A DNA stretch of 13,889 nucleotides from CAINDZ01 sp964399195 (lineage in GTDB: Bacteria > Krumholzibacteriota > Krumholzibacteriia > LZORAL124-64-63): NCBI GenBank assembly GCA_964399195.1, contig CAYNPY010000089.1, positions 1 to 13,889 of the forward strand, written 5' to 3'. Both the position numbers and the translations under genes were made by a program. Shown piece after piece: positions 7,488 to 13,889 of the stretch; positions within the stretch are counted from its first letter, which is position 1, and each line of letters opens with the position of its first letter. Under the pieces are notes generated by a model. That model searched no databases, was not told the origin of the DNA, and worked only from the letters and a program-made list of their open reading frames with translations.

Positions 7488-7555
7488 GCCGGGCGCCGCG
7501 CCGCGACGTCACCGGCCGCCGGATCGGGCGCGCCCGCCCGGAGGCTTTGCCTTGA
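7484..7555 (+). CDS. Possible 23-codon micro-ORF linking cutA and the SAM hydrolase
   Basis: The ATG at 7484 overlaps the cutA stop (ATGA), and the TGA at 7553-7555 overlaps the TTG start of the SAM hydrolase gene (TTGA, 7552-7555). An AGGGGG lies at 7471-7476, 7 bases before the ATG. The encoded peptide is strongly basic, with seven Arg in 23 residues, and resembles no family I know. Its likely role, if any, is to carry ribosomes across the 64-base gap and couple translation. It may equally be chance, since stops are rare in this frame at this GC content. Confidence 0.25.
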   Translation: MSRAPRRDVTGRRIGRARPEALP

Positions 7556-8355
7556 GCGGCCTGGTGACGCTGCTGACGGACTTCGGCCTGCGCGATCCCT
7601 GGGTCGCGGAGGTCAAGGGCGCCCTGCACGCGGCCTGGGCGCGCCACCCGGCGGGGCGGCCGGCGCCCGCGATCGTCGACCTGGGGCACGACCTGCCGCC
7701 GGGCGACATCGCCGCCGCGGCCTGGTTCCTGCGGCGGGCGGCGGCGACGTTCCCGCCCGGCACCGTGCACCTGGCCGTGGTGGACCCCGGCGTCGGCTCG
7801 GCGCGGCCGGCCGTCGCCTGCGCCGCCGGCGGCCAGTTCTACGTGGGGCCGGGCAACGGCCTGCTGGCGTTCCTGCGCACCGAGCCCGACCTGCTGATCG
7901 TGCGCCTGGAGGAGTGCTGCGGGCGCGGCCATCCCCGCACCGGACAGGTCAGCGCCACGTTCCACGGGCGGGACCTCTTCGCGCCGGCGGCGGCGCGCCT
8001 GGCGCTGGGCGAACCGCCCGCGCTGCTGGGCCCTCTCGCCGAGCCCGGCGCGCTGGGCGCCCTGCCGCCGGCCGGGCCGGGGCCGCGCCTGGTCTGGGTC
8101 GACCGCTTCGGCAACGGGATCAGCGACCTGGCGGCCGACGGCGACGACGCCGCGCGCCTGGCCGCCGGCGCGCGCCTGCTGGTCGGCGGCACGGCGGTGC
8201 CGGGCCCGTTCGCCTGCTACGCCGACGCGCCGCCGGGCCGCCCGTTCTGGTACTGGGGCAGCGGCGGCACGCTGGAGATCGCCGTGCCGGGCGGCAGCGC
8301 CGCCGCCGCGCTCGGGCTGCGCCCGGGGCTGGCCCTGGCGGTGGCGGCTCCGTAA
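7552..8355 (+). CDS. S-adenosyl-L-methionine hydrolase (DUF62, SAM hydroxide adenosyltransferase)
   Basis: Enzyme of the fluorinase/chlorinase superfamily that in most bacteria uses water to split SAM into adenosine and methionine; 267 residues, family-typical. Motifs in order are LLTDFGLRDPWV (7-18), VDLGHDLPPGDI (42-53), VVDPGVGSARPAV (76-88), YVGPGNGLL (97-105), TFHGRDLFAPAAA (136-148) and VDRFGNGISDL (183-193). Asp78, Arg85 and His138 match the spacing of the water-activating Asp-Arg-His triad described for archaeal DUF62 (Asp68, Arg75, His127 in the Pyrococcus enzyme), favouring hydrolase over halogenase. Gly101 replaces the Asp usual in the PDNG motif. The TTG start at 7552 has GGAGG (7540-7544) 7 bases upstream and puts the protein start just before the first beta strand, as expected. 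It is probably in the phosphatase-cutA operon. Confidence 0.92.
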   Translation: MSGLVTLLTDFGLRDPWVAEVKGALHAAWARHPAGRPAPAIVDLGHDLPPGDIAAAAWFLRRAAATFPPGTVHLAVVDPGVGSARPAVACAAGGQFYVGPGNGLLAFLRTEPDLLIVRLEECCGRGHPRTGQVSATFHGRDLFAPAAARLALGEPPALLGPLAEPGALGALPPAGPGPRLVWVDRFGNGISDLAADGDDAARLAAGARLLVGGTAVPGPFACYADAPPGRPFWYWGSGGTLEIAVPGGSAAAALGLRPGLALAVAAP

Positions 8356-8399
8356 CTTGGGGGGACGCCGTTCGCGAACCGCCCCGCGTGGAGGAGACG

Positions 8400-9164
8400 A
8401 TGAGACGATTTCCGACCCCGGCCAGGGCGATCCTGGTGCTGCCCGTGCTGGCGCTCGCGCTGGCGGGCTGCGGCACGCAGAAGATGACCTTCCTCTACCC
8501 GGACGAGCGCGTGGACATGGCGCTGCTGGGCGCGCGCACACCCGCCATCTACATCGATTCGGTGACCGACCTGCGGCCCGCCGTGCAGCGCGAGGGGCAG
8601 GGCCACTTCTTCCGCATCACCTTCCCGAAGGACAAGGCCTGGGAGGCGCCGGTCACGCGCATCTACGCCGACGCCCTGGCGCAGGACCTCGAGCAGACCG
8701 GGCTGATCGAACTGGTGCCGCTGCCCTCGCAGGCCGACTACGTGCTCTCGGCGGACCTGCTGTCGTTCACCTGCGAGCTGCAGCGGACGGCGATGTCCTA
8801 CCTGCTGACGGGATTGATCGGCGGCGCGGCGGGTTTTGCCCTGGGCGACGACGCCTCGCACCGGGCCAAGCTGGGCGCGGCGACGGCCATTGCGGGCATG
8901 ATGGCGATCCCGGTGCCCACCAACCACCGCGCCGAGGCCGAGGTGCGGCTGACGCTGCGCGACCGCGACGGCCAGGTGGTCTGGCAGCGCGCCTGCCTGG
9001 GCGAGGTGACCGACCGCTCGCACATCACGCCGACGGCGCGGCCGGACCAGGAGCTGGTCACGCGCAACCTGACGCGCGCCACCAAGCGCGCGAATGCCTG
9101 CCTGTTCGGGCAGCTGCGGCAGTTCCTGCAGGAGCAGGCGGACGCCGCCCCGGCCGCCGACTGA
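8400..9164 (+). CDS. Putative outer-membrane lipoprotein, unknown function
   Basis: A 254-residue protein with a lipoprotein signal peptide: basic start MRRF, hydrophobic core at 10-20 and lipobox LAGC with acylated Cys24. Gly25 follows, so there is no inner-membrane Asp+2 retention signal. Residues 48-130 look like a compact alpha/beta fold (PAIYIDSVTDLRP, then RIYADALAQDLEQTGLIELV and ADYVLSADLLSF), and 178-200 (AEVRLTLRDRDGQVVWQ) form a beta pair. This layout resembles YajG-type lipoproteins, which is a loose analogy only. Between them, 134-170 is a Gly/Ala-rich hydrophobic stretch (LLTGLIGGAAGFALG, LGAATAIAGMMAI) like the glycine-zipper segments of envelope lipoproteins. GGAGGAG (8390-8396) precedes the ATG. 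The gene lies 44 bases after the SAM hydrolase and may be in the same transcript. I do not recognise a specific family. Confidence 0.8.
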   Translation: MRRFPTPARAILVLPVLALALAGCGTQKMTFLYPDERVDMALLGARTPAIYIDSVTDLRPAVQREGQGHFFRITFPKDKAWEAPVTRIYADALAQDLEQTGLIELVPLPSQADYVLSADLLSFTCELQRTAMSYLLTGLIGGAAGFALGDDASHRAKLGAATAIAGMMAIPVPTNHRAEAEVRLTLRDRDGQVVWQRACLGEVTDRSHITPTARPDQELVTRNLTRATKRANACLFGQLRQFLQEQADAAPAAD

Positions 9165-9172
9165 CGGCCGGG
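9149..9172. terminator. Candidate hairpin terminator between convergent lipoprotein and phoH genes
   Basis: CCCGGCCG (9149-9156) and CGGCCGGG (9165-9172) form a perfect 8-base-pair GC stem around an 8-base loop that contains the lipoprotein stop codon. It lies at the meeting point of two convergent genes and could act in either direction. No T-run follows on either strand, so termination would have to be hairpin-only or Rho-assisted. Confidence 0.4.
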
Positions 9173-9191
9173 TGGCGGCGGTCCGGCGGCG

Positions 9192-10541
9192 TCAGAGCAG
9201 CTCGGCGGCCAGCGAGGCCAACTCGCTGCGCTCGCTCTTGGCCAGCGTGATGTGCCCGTGGATCGGGTGCTGCTTGAAGCGCTCGACCACGTACGTCAGG
9301 CCGTTGGACGACGCGTCCAGGTACGGGTTGTCGATCTGGTAGGCATCGCCCGTCAGGATCACCTTCGAGTCCTCGCCCGCCCGGCTGACCACCGTCTTGA
9401 CTTCGTGCGGGGTCAGGTTCTGGGCCTCGTCGATGATGATGAACACCTTCGGCAGGCTGCGCCCGCGGATGTAGGTGACGGCCTCGGCCTCGACGACGCC
9501 TGTGTCGTACAGGTACTGCACCTTGTCGCCGGCGTGCTCGAGCTTCGGATCGACCAGGAACTGCAGGTTGTCCGAGACCGGCTGCATCCAGCTGGTGAGC
9601 TTCTCGTCCTTGGTGCCCGGCAGGTAGCCGATGTCCTTGCCCAGCGGCATGATCGGCCGCGAGACCATGATGCGCCGGTAGCGCTTCTCCTCGGCCACCA
9701 GCTGCAGGCCGACCGCCAGCGCCAGCAGCGTCTTGCCCGTGCCGGCCTGGCCCAGCATGGTGACCAGCCGGATGTCCTCGCGCATGAGCAGGTCCAGCGC
9801 GAACTGCTGCTGGAGGTTGCGCGCGCCCAGGCCCCAGGGACGGCTGTCGCCGTGCTGCAGCGGCTCGACCAGCCCCGAGTCGGCGCGGTAGATGCCGCGC
9901 GCGGTGTGCTTGGGGTTCGCCTCGGACTTGAGCAGCACGCCCTCGTTCGGGCACAGCGGCGCGTCCAGCTTGACCGGTCGCGCGGCGTAGAAATCGTTGA
10001 CGAGCGCTTCGGGAACCGCGTGCTCGCTCCAGCCGGTGTAGAGCTCGTCGAAGTTGACGATGCGGTTGAGGAAGTCCTCGGCGCGGATGCCCAGGGCGTC
10101 CGCCTTGACGCGCGCGTTGATGTCCTTGGTCACGAAGGTGACGTTGGCGCCCGCCGCGTTCATGGCGACCGCGGCGGCCAGGATGCGGTTGTCCGGCTGG
10201 TTGCGGTCCATGCCGGTGGGCAGGTACTCGGTGAAGCTGCTGACCAGTATGCGCAAGGTGCCGCCGCCGGGCAGGGGCACGCCCTCGCTGAGGGACTTGC
10301 CGTCGCGCAGCGCGTCGATGTCGCGGATCACGCGCCGGGCGTTGCGGCCCTTCTCGTCGTTGCCGCGCTTGAAGCGGTCCAGCTCCTCCAGCACGTCGAT
10401 CGTCAGGATGAGGTTGTGCTCCTCGAAGGCGTGCAGGCTGTCGGCGTCGTGCAGAAGGACGTTGGTGTCGAGCAGGAAACTGCGGCCGGCGGGGACGGGG
10501 ATGCCGGCTTCCTCCCGGCGGTGACCGTTGCGGACGTCCAC
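9192..10541 (-). CDS. PIN domain-PhoH family ATPase/ribonuclease (PhoH2 type)
   Basis: A 449-residue cytosolic fusion of an N-terminal PIN ribonuclease domain and a C-terminal PhoH ATPase/helicase-like domain, the PhoH2 architecture; characterised mycobacterial members unwind and cut RNA. PIN acidic residues are Asp25 in FLLDTNVLLHD, Glu53 in VLEELDRFKRG, Asp117 in QPDNRIL and Asp140 in FVTKDINAR. The PhoH part has Walker A GQAGTGKT (264-271), SRPIMPLGKDIGYLPG (294-309), Walker B VFIIIDEAQNLTPHE (366-380), and ILTGD (395-399). The GTG at 10541 was chosen because GGGAGGGA (plus 10546-10553) stands 4 bases upstream; the frame stays open for 39 more codons to 10658, but those are Arg/Gly/Pro-rich and non-conserved. 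It is convergent with the lipoprotein gene and divergent from the M23 gene. No small antitoxin-like ORF such as mycobacterial phoAT is visible upstream. Confidence 0.93.
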   Translation of the reverse strand: MDVRNGHRREEAGIPVPAGRSFLLDTNVLLHDADSLHAFEEHNLILTIDVLEELDRFKRGNDEKGRNARRVIRDIDALRDGKSLSEGVPLPGGGTLRILVSSFTEYLPTGMDRNQPDNRILAAAVAMNAAGANVTFVTKDINARVKADALGIRAEDFLNRIVNFDELYTGWSEHAVPEALVNDFYAARPVKLDAPLCPNEGVLLKSEANPKHTARGIYRADSGLVEPLQHGDSRPWGLGARNLQQQFALDLLMREDIRLVTMLGQAGTGKTLLALAVGLQLVAEEKRYRRIMVSRPIMPLGKDIGYLPGTKDEKLTSWMQPVSDNLQFLVDPKLEHAGDKVQYLYDTGVVEAEAVTYIRGRSLPKVFIIIDEAQNLTPHEVKTVVSRAGEDSKVILTGDAYQIDNPYLDASSNGLTYVVERFKQHPIHGHITLAKSERSELASLAAELL

Positions 10542-10621
10542 GGGGTCCCTCCCTGGTCTGGTGCCGCGGCGCCGGGGCGCGCCGCCTGGCTCTGCGCGGG
10601 CCGCTCCGGCGGCCCGTGACC

Positions 10622-10650
10622 ATGGTAGCGCCGGGATCGCGCCTTGTCCC
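10622..10650 (-). promoter_or_regulatory. Candidate promoter of the phoH gene
   Basis: On the minus strand GGGACA (plus 10645-10650) and TACCAT (plus 10622-10627) are spaced by 17 bases, about 80 bases upstream of the GTG at 10541. The -35 matches four consensus positions (GACA) and the -10 matches four. It overlaps the -35 box of the oppositely directed M23 promoter. Prediction from pattern only. Confidence 0.35.
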
Positions 10651-10673
10651 CTGCTCATTGCGGGTGCTAGAGT
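10644..10673 (+). promoter_or_regulatory. Candidate promoter of the M23 peptidase gene
   Basis: TTGTCC (10644-10649), 18 bases, then TAGAGT (10668-10673), about 38 bases before the ATG at 10711. The AT-containing GCTAGAGT stands out against the surrounding GC-rich sequence. The -35 hexamer is identical to that of the candidate phosphatase-operon promoter. Prediction from pattern only. Confidence 0.5.
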
Positions 10674-10710
10674 GCGGCGGTCGTCGCCGCCAATCCCGGT
10701 CGAGGAGCCG

Positions 10711-12538
10711 ATGCGCGCGAACCCGAATCGTCATGTTCATCGGCCGCCCGCGCCGGGACTTGCCCTGATTCTGCTGGCGCTCNNNNNNNNNNNNNNNNNN
10801 NNNNNNNNNNNNNNNNNNNNNNNNNNNNNNNNNNNNNNNNNNNNNNNNNNNNNNNNNNNNNNNNNNNNNNNNNNNNNNNNNNGAGGACGGCTGGATCGAG
10901 CGCGTGCGCGCGACGCCCGGCGGCTACGGGCGCGCGCTGTACCTGCGCGCCGCCGGCGGCCGGACCTACGTCTACGCGCACCTGGCGCGGTTCAGCGACG
11001 AGATCGAGCGTCTGGTCGCCGCCCGCCAGGCCGCCGACGGCCGCTACCGGGTCGATATCGAGCTGGCGCCGGGCGAGGCGCCGGTCGCGCGCGGCCAGGC
11101 CGTCGGCCTGACCGGCCAGAGCGGCACCGCCGGTCCCCACCTGCACTTCGAGGTGCGCGACGCGGCCGGCCGGCCGCTGGACCCGCTGGCGACGGGCTTC
11201 GCGGTGCGCGACACCATCGCCCCGGTGATCGGCCACGTGCGCGCGGTGGCCGCCGACGCTTCGGCGCGCCTGGCCGGCGGCGCCACCTCGGCGCGGCTGG
11301 CCGTGAACGGCGGCGCGGGCGCCGCGGCGGCGCCGCTGCGCGTGACCGGGCCGGTCGCCTTCAGCGCCGGCGTGGTGGAGGTCACCGACCCGGCCGGGCA
11401 CCGGCTGGAGCCGTGGCGGCTGGAACTGTCGCTCGACGGCCGCGTCGTCTATCGGCGGGACAACGAGACCTTCGACTTCCTTGACAATGCGCAGCAGCGG
11501 CTCGAGTGGCTGGAGACCGGCGCCCTGCGCGAGCAGTGGCTGCACCGCCACCCGGCCGTGACCGTGCCCGGGCGTGAGGGCGACCTGTGGTATGCGGGCC
11601 CCGACGGCGCCGGGCTGCCGCCCGGGCGCCACCGCTTGGAGCTGCGGGCCGTCGACCGCGCCGGCAACCGGGCGCTGGCGGCCTGGGACCTGGAGGTGCT
11701 CTCGGCGGTGGAAGAGCCGGGGCCGGCCGGCGGCGGCTGGGAACCCCAGGACGTCCACCTGGAGGTGGACGTCAACGCCAGCGACACCATCGTCCTGGCG
11801 CCGCTCTTTGATGTGGTGCCCGAAGGCGCGCGGGAGTTCGTGACGCGTCTCGGGCCGGGGGGGATCGGCCAGCCGCTGCTGGCGGAAACAGCCCTGGCGA
11901 CGGTGCCGGGCGATCGGCCGGACGCGGCGCAGACGGCCCAGGCCGCGCGCCAGGGCCTCGTGCCGCTCGGGCGGTGCGTGACCTGGGCGGCGGCGGCGTG
12001 GCCGGCAGCCGGGGACGTCGCGGTGGACCTGCCGCGCGGCGTCGCGCCGCCGGAAGCCGGCCTCGACGCGCGCCTCTACCGCTGGGACGGGGAGGCCTGG
12101 CTGCCGGCCGGGCCGCCGCTGGGCGTGTCCGCGCCCGGCGGCCCGGCCTGGTTCAAGCTCGGGCGGCCCGGCACCTACGCGGCGCTGGCGGACACGGCGG
12201 CGCCGGTGATCGACGGCAGCGCGCTGCGCGCGGGGCCGCACCCGGGCTGGGGAACGCCGGTGGCGGGACTGACGCCGCCGCGTTGGGAGACGCTCGCGGT
12301 GGCGGTGCGGGACGGCGGCGCCGGGGTGGATCCCGTCTCGCTGCGCGCGCTGTGGGACGGCCGCCCGCTCGTCGTCGAACCGGACCTGCCTCGCGACCGC
12401 GTCCTGGTGCACGTGCCCGACGACGCGGCCGCGGGCGCGCACCTGCTGGAGCTGGAGGTCGCCGACGCGGCCGGCCGCGGCGCGCGGCGCGCGATCGCGG
12501 TCGAGTGCGTTGCGGGTCCGCGCGCGCCGGGGCGCTGA
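10711..12538 (+). CDS. Secreted M23 family metallopeptidase with C-terminal beta/Ig-like region (interrupted by assembly gap)
   Basis: Zn-dependent peptidoglycan endopeptidase of the M23 (LytM/lysostaphin) family, or a regulator derived from one, acting in the envelope. ATG 10711 follows GAGGAG (10702-10707) by 3 bases and encodes an export signal start (MRANPNRH, then hydrophobic GLALILLAL) before 100 Ns. Coding resumes at 10883 with EDGWIERVRATPGGYGRALYL, YVYAHLARF and GPHLHFEVRD (HxH at 11138-11146), the second zinc/catalytic motif. The first motif (HxxxD) must lie in the gap. After the domain (about 105 residues past the gap), some 440 residues continue as beta-rich modules (DPAGHRLEPWRLELSLDG; RHRLELRAVDRAGN; a third at AAGAHLLELEVADAAGRG), with FKLGRPGTYAALADTAAPVI between them. 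The two sides are in different frames across exactly 100 Ns, so the gap is a placeholder, not evidence of a pseudogene. Confidence 0.85.
10783..10882. other. Assembly gap (100 Ns)
   Basis: Exactly 100 undetermined bases, the conventional placeholder for a gap of unknown size. It falls inside the M23 gene, between the signal peptide and the middle of the peptidase domain. The 72 bases from the ATG to the gap are 24 whole codons, and 10883 is the first base of a codon, so the real missing length should be a multiple of three if the flanks are correct. Confidence 0.97.
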
Positions 12539-12564
12539 GTCTCGCAACATGGCGGCAGGATCGC

Positions 12565-12594
12565 GCGGGGCTTAACCTGAGCAGGTTGTCCCGC
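12565..12594. repeat. Inverted repeat between the M23 and glycosyltransferase genes
   Basis: AACCTG and CAGGTT (12574-12579 and 12582-12587) are perfect inverted half-sites around AG, enclosed by GCGGG (12565-12569) and CCCGC (12590-12594). As RNA it could form a two-part hairpin with a GAGC tetraloop and an internal loop. As DNA, the AACCTG-AG-CAGGTT core could be a repressor operator for the glycosyltransferase gene that starts 67 bases later. It contains the only clear AT-rich core of the 122-base spacer. No T-run follows, so a terminator role is uncertain. Confidence 0.4.
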
Positions 12595-12660
12595 TCCCGT
12601 CCGCGAACGACCGACTGAGGGAGTGCCGGCGCCCGCGGCCGGTTCCCGCCAGGAGCACGC

Positions 12661-13889
12661 ATGCGCATCGCCTTCGTCGCGCAGCCGATCGACCCGGTCC
12701 TGCCGCCGCGCCAGAACTCGATCGGGCTGATCGTCCGGCACACGGCGCTGCGGCTGGTCGGTCGCCACGAGGTGACGATCTTCGTCAACGCGCGCCACAA
12801 CCCGCGCGAGCGGCGCCCGGACGACGGCATCGACTACCGCTTCGTCGACGACTGGCCCGACACGCCGCTGCTGAACCTGCTGGCGAAGTATCCGAACCGC
12901 GTGCCGCAGGACCGCATCGTGCGCTCGGGACTGTACTACGGGGGCTACGCGCGGGCGGTGGCGCGCCAGCTGCGCGGCGGCCGGTTCGACTGGGTCCAGG
13001 TGCTGAACTTCAGCAACTTCTTGCCCGTGTTCCGGCAGGCCGCGCCGCGCGCGAAGTACGCGCTGGAGATGCAGTGCGAGTGGCTGACGCAGTTCCCGGC
13101 GACGGACGTGAGAAGGCGGCTGCGCGGGGTGGACCTGGTCACCGGCTCGAGCGGTTACATCGCCGACCTGATCCGCCGCGCGCATCCGCAGGTGGAAGGA
13201 CGCTGCGTGCCGCTGTACAACGGCTTCGAGCCGGAGCGCTTCACGGCGGCCGCCGACGCCGGGCGCGGGGACCGGCGGCCGTCGACGGTGATCTTCGTCG
13301 GTCGCCTCTCGCCGGAGAAGGGGATCCACACGCTGCTCGAGGCGATGGACCGCGTCTGCCGCGAGCGGCCCGACGCGCGGCTGCGGCTGGTGGGCCCGCA
13401 GGCGACGCTGCCGCTGGAGTACATCGTCGGCATCAGCGCGGACCCGCGCGTGCGCCAGCTGCAGGCCTACTACGACGGCACGGTCTGCAGCGACTACCAG
13501 GGTTTTCTTCGCGAGCGCGCCGGGCAGGGCGCCCTGGCCGGCCGCGTCGAATTCGTCGGCTCCGTGCCCCAGGCCGAGCTGCCGGGTCTCTACGCCGCGG
13601 CCGACGTGCTGGCCAACCCTTCGTTCAGCGAGTCGTTCGGCATGAGCCTGGTCGAGGCGATGGCCACCGGCCTGCCGGTGGTGGCGACGCGCATCGGCGG
13701 CATGCCCGAGATCGTGGTGCCGGGCGCGACCGGCTTTCTGCGCGAGGCCGGGGATGTCGAGGGCCTGGCGGCCGACCTGCTGGAGTGCCTCGGCTCGCCG
13801 GCCAGGCGGGACGAGCTGGGAGCGGCCGGACGCCAGCGGGCGCTCTCGGTGTTCACCTGGGAGGCGCGGGCGCGGCGGCTCGAGGGCCT
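12661..13889 (+). CDS. Glycosyltransferase family 4 (GT-B) protein, 3' partial
   Basis: Retaining GT-B glycosyltransferase that would transfer a sugar from a nucleotide-sugar donor to an acceptor, probably in exopolysaccharide, lipopolysaccharide or other surface glycan synthesis. 409 residues are present without a stop, so only a small C-terminal piece is missing if the length is typical. The N-terminal Rossmann domain starts MRIAFVAQPIDPV and reaches about residue 190 (VPLYNGFEPERF). The donor domain has IFVGRLSPEKGIHTLLEA (211-228, Arg215 and Lys220 as phosphate contacts), a longer linker with YYDGTVCSDYQGFL at 270-283, VEFVGSVPQAELPGLYAAAD (296-315), and the E-x7-E motif with Glu324 and Glu332 in ESFGMSLVE, then GLPVVATRIGGMPEIV. 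ATG 12661 has AGGAG (12651-12655) 5 bases upstream. Donor and acceptor cannot be told from sequence. Confidence 0.92.
   Translation, partial: MRIAFVAQPIDPVLPPRQNSIGLIVRHTALRLVGRHEVTIFVNARHNPRERRPDDGIDYRFVDDWPDTPLLNLLAKYPNRVPQDRIVRSGLYYGGYARAVARQLRGGRFDWVQVLNFSNFLPVFRQAAPRAKYALEMQCEWLTQFPATDVRRRLRGVDLVTGSSGYIADLIRRAHPQVEGRCVPLYNGFEPERFTAAADAGRGDRRPSTVIFVGRLSPEKGIHTLLEAMDRVCRERPDARLRLVGPQATLPLEYIVGISADPRVRQLQAYYDGTVCSDYQGFLRERAGQGALAGRVEFVGSVPQAELPGLYAAADVLANPSFSESFGMSLVEAMATGLPVVATRIGGMPEIVVPGATGFLREAGDVEGLAADLLECLGSPARRDELGAAGRQRALSVFTWEARARRLEG

Noticed and set aside
8330..8358. Separate promoter for the lipoprotein gene (TAACTT near 8353)
   Set aside because: No acceptable -35 at 16-18 bases upstream, and the box lies on the SAM hydrolase stop codon; read-through from the operon is simpler.
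9252..10619. 455-codon plus-strand open frame opposite phoH
   Set aside because: Low-complexity Val/Ala/Gln/Leu translation without motifs; the PIN-PhoH frame on the other strand is unambiguous.
10542..10658. 39-codon upstream extension of phoH
   Set aside because: No ribosome-binding site at the upstream ATG, non-conserved basic residues, and it would start within the candidate -10/-35 region. The GTG at 10541 has a strong GGGAGGGA.
10542..10710. Possible antitoxin gene (phoAT-like) upstream of phoH2
   Set aside because: No short minus-strand ORF with a ribosome-binding site ends near the phoH start; the spacer is explained by divergent promoters.
10711..11484. Reading frame continuous through the Ns into 11484
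   Set aside because: It joins the true signal peptide to an out-of-frame Arg-rich shadow only because the gap is written as 100 bases; the M23 motifs are in another frame.
12175..13329. Minus-strand open frame over the M23/glycosyltransferase junction
   Set aside because: Shadow frame crossing two real genes of the opposite strand; Arg/Pro/Ala-rich in its second half and no motifs.
1..13889. tRNA, rRNA, CRISPR, insertion sequence or prophage signatures
   Set aside because: No clover-leaf candidates, regularly spaced direct repeats, transposase or integrase motifs were seen, and base composition is uniform across the window.

Overview
The window is a very GC-rich (well above 70% by eye) bacterial stretch that is almost fully coding. 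Third-position G/C bias is strong, and GTG/TTG starts and ATGA start/stop overlaps are frequent. The run of exactly 100 Ns (10783-10882) marks it as a draft scaffold, probably a metagenome-assembled or fragmentary genome. Lineage cannot be proven from the sequence. A complete-type respiratory complex I, a lipoprotein with a lipobox, and an M23 peptidase carrying a long C-terminal beta/Ig-like region together suggest a diderm, possibly a high-GC member of the FCB/candidate-phylum space (Eisenbacteria- or Krumholzibacteria-like). This is low-confidence inference.

Layout. (1) 1-4481, plus strand: the 3' end of a nuo operon, nuoL (5' truncated by the window), nuoM and nuoN, tightly packed. These are the three antiporter-like, proton-pumping membrane subunits of NADH:quinone oxidoreductase, and their key charged residues are intact. 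(2) 4546-5916, plus: a succinate-semialdehyde-type aldehyde dehydrogenase, separated from nuoN by 64 bases holding two perfect GC palindromes. (3) 5939-6157, minus: a 72-residue stand-alone NifU C-terminal-domain Fe-S scaffold, convergent with the dehydrogenase. (4) 6340-9164, plus: an apparent operon of an inositol-monophosphatase-family phosphatase, CutA, a possible 23-codon ORF, a SAM hydrolase (DUF62) and a lipoprotein of unknown role. The first members are chained by start/stop overlaps. (5) 9192-10541, minus: a PIN-PhoH ATPase/ribonuclease, convergent with the lipoprotein. (6) 10711-12538, plus: a secreted M23 metallopeptidase interrupted by the assembly gap. (7) 12661-13889, plus: a GT4 glycosyltransferase running off the window.

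Two divergent intergenic regions (6158-6339 and 10542-10710) each hold a pair of sigma70-like promoter candidates with 17-18 base spacing. In the second, the two -35 boxes overlap almost completely. How the pieces work together: the nuo genes build the proton-pumping arm of complex I, and the dehydrogenase would supply reduced nicotinamide cofactor, though a dedicated link is unproven. The M23 enzyme and the lipoprotein belong to the cell envelope, and the glycosyltransferase may also serve envelope glycan synthesis. The remaining genes are housekeeping or accessory.

I found no tRNA, rRNA, CRISPR array, insertion sequence or phage gene. I do not see a convincing new multi-gene system here. 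The items most worth checking are the coupled phosphatase/CutA/micro-ORF/SAM-hydrolase cluster, the shared divergent promoter of phoH and the M23 gene, and the gap inside the M23 gene.
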